Of a stretch of DNA of 64,000 nucleotides, positions 44,545 to 56,390 are shown in pieces. A model generated the notes under the pieces. It saw only the letters and a program-made list of their open reading frames with translations, ran no database searches and was not told the origin of the DNA. How positions within the stretch are numbered: position 1 is the first letter of the stretch; each line of letters opens with the position of its first letter. The DNA comes from Chamaecyparis obtusa (Eukaryota; Streptophyta; Pinopsida; Cupressales; Cupressaceae): positions 496,001-560,000 of the forward strand of contig BSBK01007742.1 of NCBI GenBank assembly GCA_027943335.1. Direction: 5' to 3'. The position numbers and the translations under genes were made by a program.

Positions 44545-46060
44545 TTAGTGACTGATAGATAGGGGATGGACCCCAAGTCTAGTCCTCAAATATTCAAATG
44601 TGTCCTTCGGTAGAGGCTTTGTAAAAATGTCTGCAAGTTGTTCTTTAGATGTAACATATTCTAACTTGACTTGCTTCTCTTGCACTTTTTCTCTTAAGTA
44701 GTGATACTTAATTGATATATGCTTTGTCTTAGAGTGCATCATAGGATTATTTGAAATATTAATAGCACTTGTGTTGTCATAGTATATGATCATTGGGTCA
44801 GTGATTACCTCATTCATTCCTTCCAACACTTGCTTGATATATGCAATGTTTGAGAAATTAGTAGTAGTAGCAACATACTCTACTTCATCTGTAGACTGAG
44901 AAATACAAGCCTACTTTTTACTTGTCTAGGTTACAAGTCTTTCACCAAAGAAAAATGCTCCTTGAGTGGTACTTTTTTTGTCATCCACATTTCTAGCTCA
45001 ATCAGCATTGGTATAAACCTTCAGCTCAAACTTACCTTCCTTAGGATACCATAATCCATAATCCTCTATCTTTTTCATATATCATAAGATCCTTTTAGTA
45101 GCAATCATGTGTGATTCTCTAGCATTAGCAGAATATCTAGCAACAATTCCCATAGCATGTGCTATATCTGGTCTACTGTGAACTACATACATGAGCTTAC
45201 CAATCATGGATTGGTAAAGTGTCTAATTTACCTCTGTAGTTTCATCTTCCTTTGTCAATTTACCTCTAGTAGCCATCGGTGTTCTCATAGGTTTAGTATC
45301 TTCCATGCCAAAAGTCTTCAAGACTTCCTTTATGTACTTGGACTGTGTGATGAATATCCCATCACTTTGTTGTATCACTTGTAATCCAAGAAATAATTTA
45401 ATCTCTCTGAACATAGAAATTTCAAACCATTCCTCATGTCACTAGAAAAATATTTACATACATGATCTTGACCTCCAAAAATGATATCATCAACAAAAAT
45501 TTCATCAATAATAATAGTGTCATCAGTATCACCTTTCATGTACAAATTATTGTTCTCACTAGTTCTTACAAATCCAATACTTAACAAGTAAGTATGCAGT
45601 CTCTCATACCATGCTCTTGGTGCTTGCTTCAAACCATATAAAGCTTTGTGTAATCTACATACCATGTTTTTGTTGTCTAGATCAACAAATCCTTCAGGTT
45701 GTTCTATGTAGACCTCTTCTTCAAGTATACCATTCAAAAATGTTGATTTCACATCCATTTGATAAACCTTAAATTTCTTGTGTGCAGCGTATGCAAGTAG
45801 CATTCTAACTCCTTCCAATCTAGCAATAGGTGCAAATGTTTCACCATAATCAATGCCTTCTTCCTATGCATATCTCTTGCATACCAATCTTTCTTTATTT
45901 CTTGTCACTTCACCATTTTCATTCATTTTGTTTCTGAATATCCATTTAGTACCAATAGCATTCTTATCTTGAGGTTGGGGTACTAAGGACCAAGTTTTGT
46001 TTTTCTCTATTTTTTCTATTTCCTCCTTCATTGCATTAAAACCCATTCTTCATTTTCTAA
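44545..46060 (-). pseudogene. Element B reverse transcriptase and RNase H
   Basis: Signatures: EEIEKIEKNKTWSLVPQPQD, GTKWIFRNKMNENGEV (45890-46040), [58 protein letters not shown], catalytic [13 protein letters not shown] (about 45475-45510), [10 protein letters not shown], then the RNase H part HSRPDIA, TDPMIIYYDNTSAINIS, MHSKTKHISIKYHYLREK, DIFTKPLPKDTFEYL, stop near 44543. Stops in the middle (about 45223, 44990, 44935, 44912) and a frameshift at about 45415 break it. The VDD triad is intact, unlike in element C. Confidence 0.92.
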
Positions 46061-47480
46061 TGCAACTTTCACATTCTTTGGTTCAAATTCACAAACTAGA
46101 CATGTACCTTGTCTTGTTTTGCTTCTTGTCTGCATTCCAGCTTGTTTGTTTCCAATAATTTTTGTCTCAGGATGACATCTTCTGACAAAAATAGCTAGTA
46201 CTTAGTTTCTTCATTCTTGTTCATCCTATTGAGGTTCATTTGCTTTCTCAATAGCACCATCTTGTTCGTCGATTTCCCTTTCCTGTTCCTCGGGGTTATT
46301 TTCTCACTGACCGGTTATCACAAGTTGCGACTTTGGTAGATAGTCAGGAAGTTCAATGTAAGTGAATCTACCATAGTCTTCTAGTTCCTTTCTTTCTTCT
46401 ATTTTTATGTCACCATACTTATCAACATGAATATTAGTACTTTCAATCATCTTATTTGTAACCTTATTTAGACATTTGTATGCTTTACCCTTAGTAGAAT
46501 ATCCTAGGAGTATTCCTTCATCACCTTTAGAATCAAATTTCCCATTTCTCTCATCTTTTAGAATAAAACATTTGCTTCCAAAAATTTAAAAATAACTTAC
46601 AGTAGGTTTGTGTCCAAACCATAGCTCATAAGGTGTTTGTTTGGTGTCCTTCAGTTGTACTCGGTTAAGCACATATACAGTTGTGCTTATAGCTTCCCTC
46701 CAATATGTCTGAGCAACATTCTTTTTTAGCATTAGTGTTCTAGCACAGTCAATGATTGACCTATTCCTTCTTTCAACAATCCCATTTTGCTGAGGTGTTC
46801 TTAGTGTAGAGACCTCTCTCTTAATACCATTCTCATTATAGAAATTAGTAAATTCATCAAAGATAAATTCACCTCCTCTATTAGATCTTAAGCATTTGAT
46901 TTCTTTTCCAGTCTCTTTTTCTACCTTTTCCTTATACCATTTAAACATCTTAAAAGCTTCAAATTTCTCTTTCAGGAACATAATAGTCATCAATCTAGTA
47001 TAGTCATCAACAAAAAGAATAAAGTATCTATCACCATAATAGCTCTGAGTTCTCATACAACCACATAGGTCAGTATGAACCAGCTCAAGTATCTTCTTTG
47101 TTGAGTAGTCTTTGCTTTTAAAACTGGACTTAGTCATCTTACCTTTTAGACATTCATGGCACATAGCATGATCCAATTTTGACAAGTTAGGAAATCCTCT
47201 AACTCTTTTCTTTTTACTAATCTTGACCATGTTATCAAAATTCACATGACATAACCTTTTATGCCACAACCATGCATCTTCATATTTCATTAATAAACAA
47301 GAAGACTGATCAATATCAAGATAAAATAGATTACCTATAGATTGTGTACTAGTTCCAACAAGTCTTCCTCCATCATCATAGATTCTTTCCTTTCTTCTCT
47401 CAAAAGAAAGTCGGTGACCTAAGTTGTTTTGCTATGCCACACTTAACAAATTTTAGTTCAATCCATCTACCCAGTATGCA
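46061..47480 (-). pseudogene. Element B pre-integrase, integrase and linker
   Basis: The longest open piece is 47290-46586. It contains the pre-integrase zinc site (WLWHKRLCHVNFDNM, CHECLKGKMTKSSF) and the integrase core: HTDLCG (first Asp), YFILFVDDYTRLMTIMFLKE, IKCLRSNRGGEF, TPQQNGIVERRNRSIID with the catalytic Glu, and TPYELWFGHKPTVSYF. A stop replaces a residue after SYF (about 46583) and the C-terminal FGSKCFILKDERNGKF, EGILLGYS follows. An acidic linker runs to about 46060. The core triad residues appear intact. Confidence 0.9.
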
Positions 47481-47490
47481 TTCTCAAATT

Positions 47491-48653
47491 TTATCTATCA
47501 GTAATCATCAATGAACCTTTACCTCTCACCATACAAGGTGTATCATTTCCCATTCTAATAGAACCACCATCATATTCTTCAATTAGATCAAATTTCTCTA
47601 TATCACTAGTCATATGATGTGTACAACCACTGTCTATGATCCATGTATCATTTCTGCTTACTTTAGAGATCAGTGTTGTCTTTTCATGTTTCTCTTCTTC
47701 CTCTGAATCATCCTTCATAGCAACAAATACTACTTCTACATCATCATCAATGTCAAATTTAGATTCAAATTCTTGGGCTATGTAGCATACCTTTTTCCCT
47801 TTGTCATAGCTATCTTGTTTGTCTTTGTTGTTGTGTCGGTAGCCTCTGTTGACTCTTCTCCCATAGCTTCCTTCGGATTGGTCTTTGGATCTATCATCAT
47901 CTTTCTTATTTGGACATCTAGCAATGATGTGGCCAACTTCTTTACAATTAAAACATGCTAGAGGTAACTTTCCTCTATATCTTCCCTTACCTTTGGGAAA
48001 TCTTCTAGCCATAAGAGCTTCAAGCTCATCAAGTTCATCATCGGTATTATTGTCACTATTATTATTCTTATCATTCTTGCTACTTACCAATCTTCAAAGA
48101 AGACATGAAAGTGGATTCAACAAAAGGTACAACACTATTGTCAAAGTTATTCAATTCAAAGGTTGTAAGTTTACCGATCAGAGTGTCAAGAGTGAGGTTG
48201 GATGTAGCCCTTGTTTCATAAATTGTAGAGATCCTTATCGCATAAACTGGCAGCAAAGTTTTGAGAATCTTGCTTATTACTATTTCATCATCAATAACTC
48301 CATTGGATGCTCTAACAACATGTACTACCTCTTTTAGTCTATTTTTATATTGCACAATGTTCTCACCTTCTTTCATCTTCATATCATCAAATAGACCTCT
48401 TAGGATTTCTACGCTGGCTCTCTTGACATTCACATCTCCATTGTATATCCCACATCTTCTTAGCAGTATCGCAATCCTTGATGTCATCAAATTTGGCATC
48501 AGTATAGGCAGTAGCAAGTTCCATCATAGTAATATTGTGTTCATACCTATCCTTCAGTTGATCAAGAGTCAGGGGACCTAGTGTCAGTTCAATGTAGTCA
48601 TTCTCCATCAACTCTAGTGCAGAATTCCCAATTCTAGATATGTGCAACTTCAT
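47491..48653 (-). pseudogene. gag: Element B gag and protease
   Basis: Start near 48653 (KLHISRIGNSALELMENDYI), a frameshift near 48420-48430, then KRASVEILRGLFDDMKMKEG and RLKEVVHVVRASNGVIDDEI, another frameshift near 48085, then the zinc knuckle CFNCKEVGHIIARCP (about 47910-47960, full CCHC), an acidic Ser/Asp stretch and the aspartic protease WIIDSGCTHHMTSD (about 47600-47650) with the D-S-G site intact. The same order and wording as element A, but better preserved. Confidence 0.92.
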
Positions 48654-48760
48654 CTAGCTTTACCATACTATGAAGTTATCTTTGTTCAGCTTTGGCACTT
48701 CCCTCTTATACATCTTGAGACCTTTTTGCTAAAGTCCTTAAACTCTATTCTAAGAAACCA

Positions 48761-48774
48761 TAGCTCTGATACCA
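48761..48774 (-). promoter_or_regulatory. Primer binding site of element B
   Basis: TGGTATCAGAGCTA on the minus strand, complementary to the 3' end of plant initiator tRNA-Met, two bases beyond the 5' LTR end. Confidence 0.93.
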
Positions 48775-48776
48775 AT

Positions 48777-50258
48777 TTTTAGAGTAACTGAGAAGGGGGT
48801 GAATCAGTTATCCAGTGTCCTAATTCAAAATGTATAATCCAAAACAATTCTACTACTTCTGCTAGTTGGTAAACATAAAATACTTTCACTATTTATGTAT
48901 TTACCGATTGTCAGTTTAAACGTTATAATAATTATCAATTAAATCTAACATGTAATATGCAAAGTATGATAACAAACAACTATCACAATCAACACATAAC
49001 ACAAGAGATATAATGTGGAAACCCTATGAAGGGAAAACCCACTTGGGACCAACAACCCAAAATTGTTCACTCTTTTGAAGTGAGGTCGATGAAGACCCAA
49101 CCCTGTTAAAGGTTACAAACACACTGTTAGGTGTGACCATGTTAGAGGATTTTAGACTAGAATTTATCGTCCAACCAACAGTCACTCTGGGATTGACAAG
49201 ATAACAATATTCACTGTATGAATGAAACATCAAAAGGCTTTCATAGTCCACTTGGCTAAGAGATTTGACTATGTACAATGGTTAAATATGTAACAGTAGA
49301 TGATCTACCTTAAAACAAATTGAGTTTGTAGTTTACAGATCAATGTTTAGCTCATTCAAATATTTCTAATCAATATAATACTTCAGATTCAATACTATAT
49401 CAACTTACTATCCGTTGGTAATTACTCTATGTAGCTTGGTAACTGTTCTGCGGCTTGGTTCTTATTAACCAGTATCATCATAATGCATGAAAAATTCTCC
49501 ATGTGATAATTTTGTAGTATCTTCTTCTTCTAGCATATTTTAATAATGAAATCAATGTCTCTTATATAGATGAGTAAATCATTTTCTTTTCCTCCATCAG
49601 ATTTTGCCGCTTAATCATATTCATAGATTTTGATGCTTTAAGCTTCCTTAGCTGATGTGTTAGTAACACGTTTCAATTTGCTCCATTAGATCCTTTTGAT
49701 TTCTGTTAGCCACTGATCTTCATAACAAACATTATCTGTTACCTCAATTTTATACACTTTACAACTCATCACTTTATCAGCTAAACTGATCATTTAATTC
49801 CTTTCTATTTTTCTCATTTAACAAAGAAATGTGTCGGTGAACACAAGCTCAGTTAACACTGCACTCGGTATACACTACACTTCTTCTATGTATACTGAAA
49901 TGATTTATTTACCAACAACACTGCTTTGTGTATTTTAGCTCTATACTTCATTATAGATGAATGCAACATATTAAAGTCAGTTTCATCAAGTCATAGACTC
50001 ATCAACAAGTTACTCAGTTTGTTCCTTATCCTCATTTGTCATATACATCTTCCTCATGTATATTTTTGTTCTTCATCTCTTTCACCTTCCTTCAGATGTG
50101 TCGGTGTAGTAACTTATAAGATAAGTATTGTCAAGCTAGTTGACATCAATGACAACATAATATAGATTTAATCATCTTGCATATCTAATCATCAACTCCT
50201 CAGTAATCTTAAATTACAGATTCTTCATTCAAGTTCTAAATCAGTTGTAGTTCATCAG
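48777..50258 (-). repeat. 5' LTR of element B
   Basis: About 1480 bp. It aligns along its length with the LTR of element C: GGGTGAATCAGTTATCCA at its 3' end, TAACACA...GTGGAAACCCTAT, AACCCTGTTAAAGGTTACAA, and GTTGACATCAATGACAACAT near the start. The LTR start is eroded (TGATGAACTACAACTGA against TGTTGAACCTACAACTGA in C). It is preceded by no clear target duplication because the partner LTR is missing. Confidence 0.88.
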
Positions 50259-50344
50259 ACCATGTCTCCAATAATTATACTCACTTCATGTGATCACTCT
50301 ATCATATTTGTTTCCATAAATCACAACCCTCAAGTGATCCATAG

Positions 50345-51720
50345 TGCTCTCAAAACTTCACTTGCCAACAAAATTGCTAATAAGAAAGTTGAATAATCAA
50401 GGAGGAAATTCAAGCATTCAATCAATAAGAGGAAGGAGGTAGCACATTAGTTGAAAGATACTCAAGATCAAGTGGAGGAACTTGAAGAACAGTCAGCAGG
50501 AAGCATGCTTGATGAATCTAATTCTATCATATAAGAACTATATGAAAAGATCAAGAACCTAGGTGATCAGGTGAAAACATTGAAAAGAGAATAAGAAGCA
50601 CAGTCAGTAAGGATGTGTGAAATCATGGAAAAAAAGGGAAAAGCCAAGGATGACAAAACAATAGCTAGAGAAGAGAGAAGACAAATAAATAAAAGATTAG
50701 ATGATAAAGACAGAGAAATAAATAGGTTGACACAAACTCACTACAACTTGATAGATGAACTTGTTATTGCAAATCAAGTTGTTGCAAGGAAAGTTGGAGA
50801 AATTGCAGAATTGAGATCTAAGAATGGACATCTCAAGGATGATTTGAAACCTGAGATAGATGCTAATGAAGTCCTCAAAATAAATGAAGAAGCATAGAAG
50901 ATTCTAGATGAACATATGAGAAATCAAAGATAACCAAGAGACTCTTCTAGACTTAGTTACAATTCAAACAAATCAACCGAGAAAGGTTAGTCCTCCAATC
51001 ATGCAACCAACTGAGATAAAGTTTCTACCCCACCAAAGTGAAAGAAGCTTGGATGTTATCATTGTGGGAAACAATCAAACCCAACAATTTTCTGCGGGAG
51101 AAAAAGAGGTAATCCACTGAATACTCATAAGTTTAAAGGCTATTATTACACATGCAATAAGTTTGGTCATTAGACATTTAAATGTAGATCAAGAGTTATT
51201 AATAATCCAAGGAAGCCAATATTTGAAGGTTACTATAAAAATTGCAAGAGATGTGGTCATAAATCAGGAGAATGTTGGTCACTATGAAACAAATAAGAAA
51301 TGGGTCCCTAACCGACAAAATGCTGACAACAACCAACAAGGAACTACTATACCATGAGATTATAATACAAGGATCACTTGTACTACATGCGGAATATTTG
51401 GTCACATTTCTGAGAACTACTTTAGGATGCATGGTATGAACAATAAGAAATCATGGAGAAACATTGCAATGGATTGTTTTGATTATCATAGAGTCCCTCA
51501 CCTAGCCAAGGATTGTAGAAACCAAAATAAGGATTCAACTGAGGAACAACCTAGTGAAAAGACTCAATTTAACATTGATGAGATTAGAGAGTAGATGAAT
51601 AAGACTTGGAGAAGGAAGTCACAAGATGATGGAATGAAATTGGAAACATCTGATGGCACCACATCCTTTGGATCAGGTGCACCTATATTTATTTAATCGG
51701 TCAAAGGTGCAAGAAGAAGA
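50345..51720 (+). pseudogene. Coiled-coil and multi-zinc-knuckle gag-like ORF (decayed)
   Basis: Plus strand. First half: a highly charged coiled coil (QDQVEELEEQSAGSM, ELYEKIKNLGDQVKTLKRE, REERRQINKRLDDKDREINR, 50613-50897 open). Second half: at least four CCHC zinc-knuckle relics, about 51160 (TCNKFGH.TFKC), 51230 (NCKRCGHKSGECW), 51375 (CTTCGIFGHISENY) and 51470 (CFDYHRVPHLAKDC). In each one Cys position is replaced (three by Tyr) or a stop intrudes. Tandem knuckles after a coiled coil suit a nucleic-acid-binding gag of a different retroelement lineage, inserted next to element B. No protease or RT follows before 52262. It could instead be a host zinc-knuckle protein relic. Confidence 0.6.
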
Positions 51721-52262
51721 ATATTAAGAAGATTAAGTAAATCATTTTTACTATAGTGAATGGCCTATGGATGTCATCCCCACCATGGTTTTCTCCATTT
51801 AAATGAGGGTTTCCATGCAAAGATAATTATTTTATGGGTGATGCATGTGTGGATGTTTGATCTTGTTTAGTTTTATTTCATTGTATCAATTATATATTTT
51901 TTGATTTGGAAGTTTTTGTTAAAGTTAATTAGATCTGAGTCTTTTGACAAAGATGGTGAATTCTCAAGTTGGGAGAGTTTGTAGCCTTCCTAGATGCCTC
52001 ATTTGTAAAAAAAAGGGAGTCTTGATGGATTTTGGGGTCAGTGAGTACCCTAGGGATGTGTGTAGGAGTAGGATGCTTTGCATCACTCCTTTTTTTCCAT
52101 CACTCCATAACCCCTCAAGGTGTGTTCCAATGTTGATTTTTTCCTCATTTTCATTAGTTTAAAAGAAAGTCATCTCATAATCCCTTCATTTTCCAACATA
52201 TATTTCCTAAATTTTTCTCTAGCCTATCGAAACCTTTTCATAAATCCTTATCCCACTTAATC
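51721..52262. other. Probable retroelement non-coding sequence; no gene
   Basis: CATCCCCACCATGGTTTTCTCC at about 51775-51797 resembles the CATCCCCATTGGGGTTTTCCC words of LTR G (about 23022). A short ORF at 51944-52162 has no recognisable homology. Confidence 0.4.
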
Positions 52263-52267
52263 CTACC

Positions 52268-52601
52268 TATTGGAAAAATGGTCAGCACGCCCCTTAGGAT
52301 TTGTGGCATGGCTTAACCACCTCTTGTATATTCTATATGTCTAGTTGTTGTATCAGGCTTTAACAGGTTGATCTTTTGGTGCAATGACAACCACTACTTG
52401 TAACAAGTGGTATTAGAGCTAGGTCACAAGTTCAAATCCCCTCGATAACACTGAGAGGGACATCATTGGAAAAATGGTCAAAGCTCCTCTTGAGATTTGT
52501 GACATGGCTTAACCACCTCCTGTTTCTTCTTAAACTCTAGTGGTTGTATTAGGAATTAATAGGTCAATCTTTTGGTGCAATGGAAACCACTACTTATAAC
52601 A
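52268..52601 (+). mobile_element. Second TRIM retrotransposon, same family as 17541-17875
   Basis: Two 138-bp LTRs (52268-52405 and 52464-52601) around a 58-bp internal part with primer site TGGTATTAGAGCTA (52408-52421) and a polypurine-like CTGAGAGGGACAT. A perfect 5-bp target duplication CTACC lies at 52263-52267 and 52602-52606. LTR ends have decayed (TATTGG and CATTGG for TGTTGG). Non-coding. Confidence 0.95.
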
Positions 52602-52606
52602 CTACC

Positions 52607-53832
52607 ATCCATTAGATCTATTAGATTTACACAATCCATATTAATGCTAGTATCAGTTTCTGGGTTCAATTGTGTATAATTTTTTCCATCAACGTTTCAA
52701 ATCATACTATATGATCCATCATCAGGATGCTAGAGAGAAAAGAACATGATATGATAAGTTGTAGATCTAAGAGACACTTAAAAAGAGCAGGGGGGAGAGA
52801 GGAAGAAGGGAGAGAGAAATTAGGTGCATGGAGATCCACGGTGACAATACCTACACCAGATATAACTTAAAAATTAGAAAATGAAAAAAGGGGGGGAATT
52901 CCCCCAATAAAATATAAATCAGTGAAAAAAATAGAGCAAATAAAATTAATAAAGAGAAGAATAATTTCATCTCCCTTTATCATTACCCTACCAATATCTT
53001 TGAGAATACCATTAAAAATATATGGTCCATTATTACATTTCTTTCAAGATCTTTATCCAAGGAAAAATATGTTGAATTCCTTCCCCCATCTCTTTTCATG
53101 AGTCCATCTTGTTTCAAAAAAAAAGATTACAAAAAGAGAAAATGAAAAATATTGAAAAAAAGTAAAAAGAAAATATGATGCCTTGATGAAAACCTAGAAA
53201 ACAATCATCTTGGTAACAAAAAAAGATCAGAAAAATAATTACATCCACTTATGAAAACCTATTAAACAAGTGCCTTGGGAAATTACCATGATGAAAACCT
53301 AGCAAAAAGGCGTCATGTGTAATTTATGAACTTATTCCATTTGATTATTAGAAGTAGCTTTCATCCATAATTTCCTATCATATCATATCCATTTCATTCC
53401 ATCCATTCTTCTATGTCCTCCATATCCCTTATCTTATCAAAACCCATATTCCCTCTTTCCCAACTTTGATCTTGACAAGGCTAGAGATCTCCCTAGAAGA
53501 CACACATGTCCTATCTACTTCATGTTGTCCACATCCCTTTTGTCCATGTCTCATAATTTTCCTATCCAAAACCCTCTCTTAGTCTTGATATAAAATATGG
53601 ACATAAAATGAAAAACATGTTTTCAACATCCTCTTCACATGTCCACTCCTCTACATCACATGCCAATTAATGCATTGTTTTGTTACCCTTTCTTGTCTTA
53701 TCTAGTCCCTAAGCTTCGTAAAAACATTTTATGTCATCCCCTATATAGTCCTTGGTATCCAAACAACTTCAGAAAATACTAAGATGTCAACATAACTAAT
53801 GCATTAATGGTAAGTGACTTCTAAAGCTTTAA
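52607..53832. other. No gene recognised; weak internal repeat
   Basis: GATGAAAACCTAG(A/C) occurs three times (about 53184, 53251 and 53292, the middle copy TATGAAAACCTAT), each followed by an A-rich word and a ..(C)GCC/CGTC-like word. A purine-rich stretch lies at about 52785-52825. No coding homology. Confidence 0.5.
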
Positions 53833-55285
53833 TGATATAGATTTGATTGCATGATAATCAGTTATTGGGTTGTCATTGATGCCAAGTATTGACCTAGTTT
53901 TCCTAGTATGTGGCTAAGTATAAATATGATGATCAAGGTGCTGCAGTAAGTATCACTTGTACCGATTATTATGAAAGACTTGGGGATGTCTCTAAATGTC
54001 AAACGTGTGACCACTATTATTGATGTAGATTGTTAAGTTATGATTGAATGAAGGTTGATAGTGCTACTTCTAGAACAATTAGTGACATGTGATAGTTGAT
54101 TTGATTAGTTTGTCAAATATTTGTTGTTTCTTGTGGTGAATTTATATGATATAGTTTACACTAGTATATAAAAGCTATGGTTTCAATCATAACTAATTTG
54201 AGTGACTCGTGTAAAGGATAGATGACTAGTGATGAGAGTTAGAGATGTTACAGGTTGAAGTGTTTGTGTTCTTTAGTGATAGTTGATGAATATTTGATTA
54301 GTGATTGATGTTGAGGTTATGGTGAATTCAGTTGAGTCATTCATGATCTGGTGATGTGTCTTAAAGATTAAAGTTGATGATCTTGCATCACATTATTTGA
54401 TGTTAGCATGTGTAAAAGATTCTTTAGGAAGAAAGTGTTTGGTCAAAATGTGTTTGACCCCATGACACAAAATTCTATGTAAATCATTATATTGGCCGCG
54501 TGGTCTTGGAAATTTGTTTTGTATATTTAATTTTGTTTTGTGGCATGTTGAATTTGGGAAGGATATTGTAAATTATATTTTAGGGTTTTCTTAAGGTGGT
54601 GGAAGAGTCTAGGGCTTAATGAACAGTATTTATGTGATGAAGTTGAACTTTTTTAGTGGTTGATCATGTGTTGGAAAACTGCGGTGTAAAGTGAAAGTTG
54701 TGATCAAGCCATGGCATAGTTAGTTGTGTTGTGAAGATATTTTGTGCTTTAGTGGATATGATGAAGACTAGGTAGTGTTATTTTACAGATCATTCTCTGT
54801 ATTTTTCCCTCATAGTTACAATAGTCAAAATCCCTTAATTGGGTGGATTCTAGTAGGTCCCTATTGTAAATCCTCTAAAAAGGTGGCACATTAACTTGTA
54901 TTTGAAGTCCTCTAACAAGGAAACTCTTGACAGGGTAAAGTTCCTAAGTGGTATAAGGTAAATCCCTTAACCGGGTAGCACCTAATAGCACTTTTGTAAA
55001 CTCCTAATAGGGTTAAGCTACTCATAGGGTGTACTTTAGAAGAGTACATCATTTAGTGGGTACTAATCCCAACCACAGATTTTTCCCAATTTAGGTTTCC
55101 ATCAGATAAATATCTATGTCTAGTATTTCATCCTTATGTGAATGTTCTTATGATTATGCAAGTCATTTTTTACTATCAAATATAATCTTGTGAATGTTGT
55201 AGTAAATTTTAAAAGGTTAAAAAGTTGCACAATTGGTAGATTATTGATTCACACCCCTCTCAATAATATGATCTTAGGACTAAAA
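53833..55285 (+). repeat. 5' LTR of element D
   Basis: It ends with GATTCACACCCCTCTCAATA and is followed by a primer site at 55288. It contains repeated CCTAATAGGGTT / CCTCTAACAAGG words (54880-55020) as in other LTRs here, and TTGTCATTGATGCCAAG near the start (about 53872). The start is placed about 40 bp before that motif and is approximate. Confidence 0.7.
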
Positions 55286-55287
55286 AT

Positions 55288-55300
55288 TGGTATCAGATCT
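55288..55300 (+). promoter_or_regulatory. Primer binding site of element D
   Basis: TGGTATCAGATCTT, one base off the usual TGGTATCAGAGCTT complementary to tRNA-iMet, directly after the LTR end. Confidence 0.85.
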
Positions 55301-55349
55301 TGTGTCCTCTATTGTGGTGAATATTAACACCTTAAGGCATAGATTTGAA

Positions 55350-56390
55350 GATGATGAGAAAGGAAGTTTCTAAATTCACAAGAGAAAACTACTCAGTATG
55401 GTGCGATTGGATGATGCTCTATCTTAAAGGAATGGGAAATCAATATTGGGATCATGTGGTCACTAACTATATTGTCGCTTTAGGAACCCTGAATCCTGAA
55501 CAATCGAAGACTAAGCAATAAAATAATTCTACTATGGATGCTATTTCAAATACTCTTCAGATGGAAAATTTATTAATGTCAAAGACTTGGATACTACTCA
55601 TGAGATGTGGGAGAAGTTGAAGGCTATCTATGGTGGAGATCCACATGTGCAGAAGGAAACGGTTGATAGTTTGAGAGGAAAGTATGATGAAACAAGTATG
55701 CAATAAAATGAGAACATAGAGAAATACCATCAGAGAATCATAGAAGTTGTTGTCACTAACCATGTTGCTGGAGGTAATATTCCTAAGGAGGATGTGGCAA
55801 TAAAAGTTTTGATAATTTTATTATGCCAATATGCCATTAGGGTTTTAGTTATACAAGAGCTTAGATCTCTAAGAACTATCATTTCTACTCTTTATGCATT
55901 AATAGGGAAATTAACTATATTTTATTTAGGCAATTATGATAATAGTATGCCAAAAGTTGAAGCTACTTTCAATCATCATAGAATCTTGCACAATATAGGA
56001 AAGGAAAGGAGATATCTAACAATTTTTTAACATTTTACACTAATGATTATGAATTTGTCTTGTCTTAATTAAGAGAACATGAGGAATTAGAAGATTTATT
56101 TTCTAAACGGATACCTACACGGGAAGGTAAAGAGAAGGGTAAGTTTATTTTGAAGTTCGTTTCATGCAATAAGATTTGACACAATGCTTCTACATGTCTT
56201 GGAAATGATAGGAAGGAGAAGAAAGGGAGATTCAAGAATAAGAGAGAAGGCATTTTATCTAGCTGAAGAAGGTGTTATAGATGAAGAATATAATGGAAGA
56301 GATGAAGAATAAATTTTGTTTATTGCAGTAAAGGAAGAACCCTCAGAAGAATGTGAGAAAACTTTAGTTTTTAACTTGAATCATAGTGGT
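55350..56390 (+). pseudogene. gag: Element D gag (frameshifts and stops)
   Basis: Starts near 55350 (KFTRENYSVWCDWMMLYLKG), with WDHVVTNYIVALG, then DTTHEMWEKLKAIYGGDPHV, IIEVVVTNHVAGGNIPKEDV, and LRSLRTIISTLYALIGKLT (55794-56030 open). The zinc knuckle is barely readable (VSCNKI.HNASTC, about 56158-56195). Stops at about 55518, 55704, 56028. Wording differs more from A-C gags than they do from one another, so D is a related but separate family. Confidence 0.8.

Larger units (their letters stand above)
44051..50258 (-). mobile_element. Ty1/copia element B, 3' LTR missing, decayed
   Basis: On the minus strand: 5' LTR (50258-48777), primer site, gag, protease, integrase, RT, RNase H and 3' untranslated region down to about 44051, where similarity to element C stops about 15-20 bp short of the expected 3' LTR. 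Frameshifts separate the gag pieces, and stops occur in RT and RNase H. Structure and wording match element C and, more loosely, element A. Confidence 0.93.

Noticed and set aside
44051..44545. Hidden 3' LTR of element B below its 3' region
   Set aside because: Similarity to element C stops at about 44051, and the next kilobase does not resemble the B or C LTR.
47885..48581. Plus-strand ORFs over element B gag
   Set aside because: Antisense to gag; Ser-rich low complexity is the reverse of the acidic gag region.
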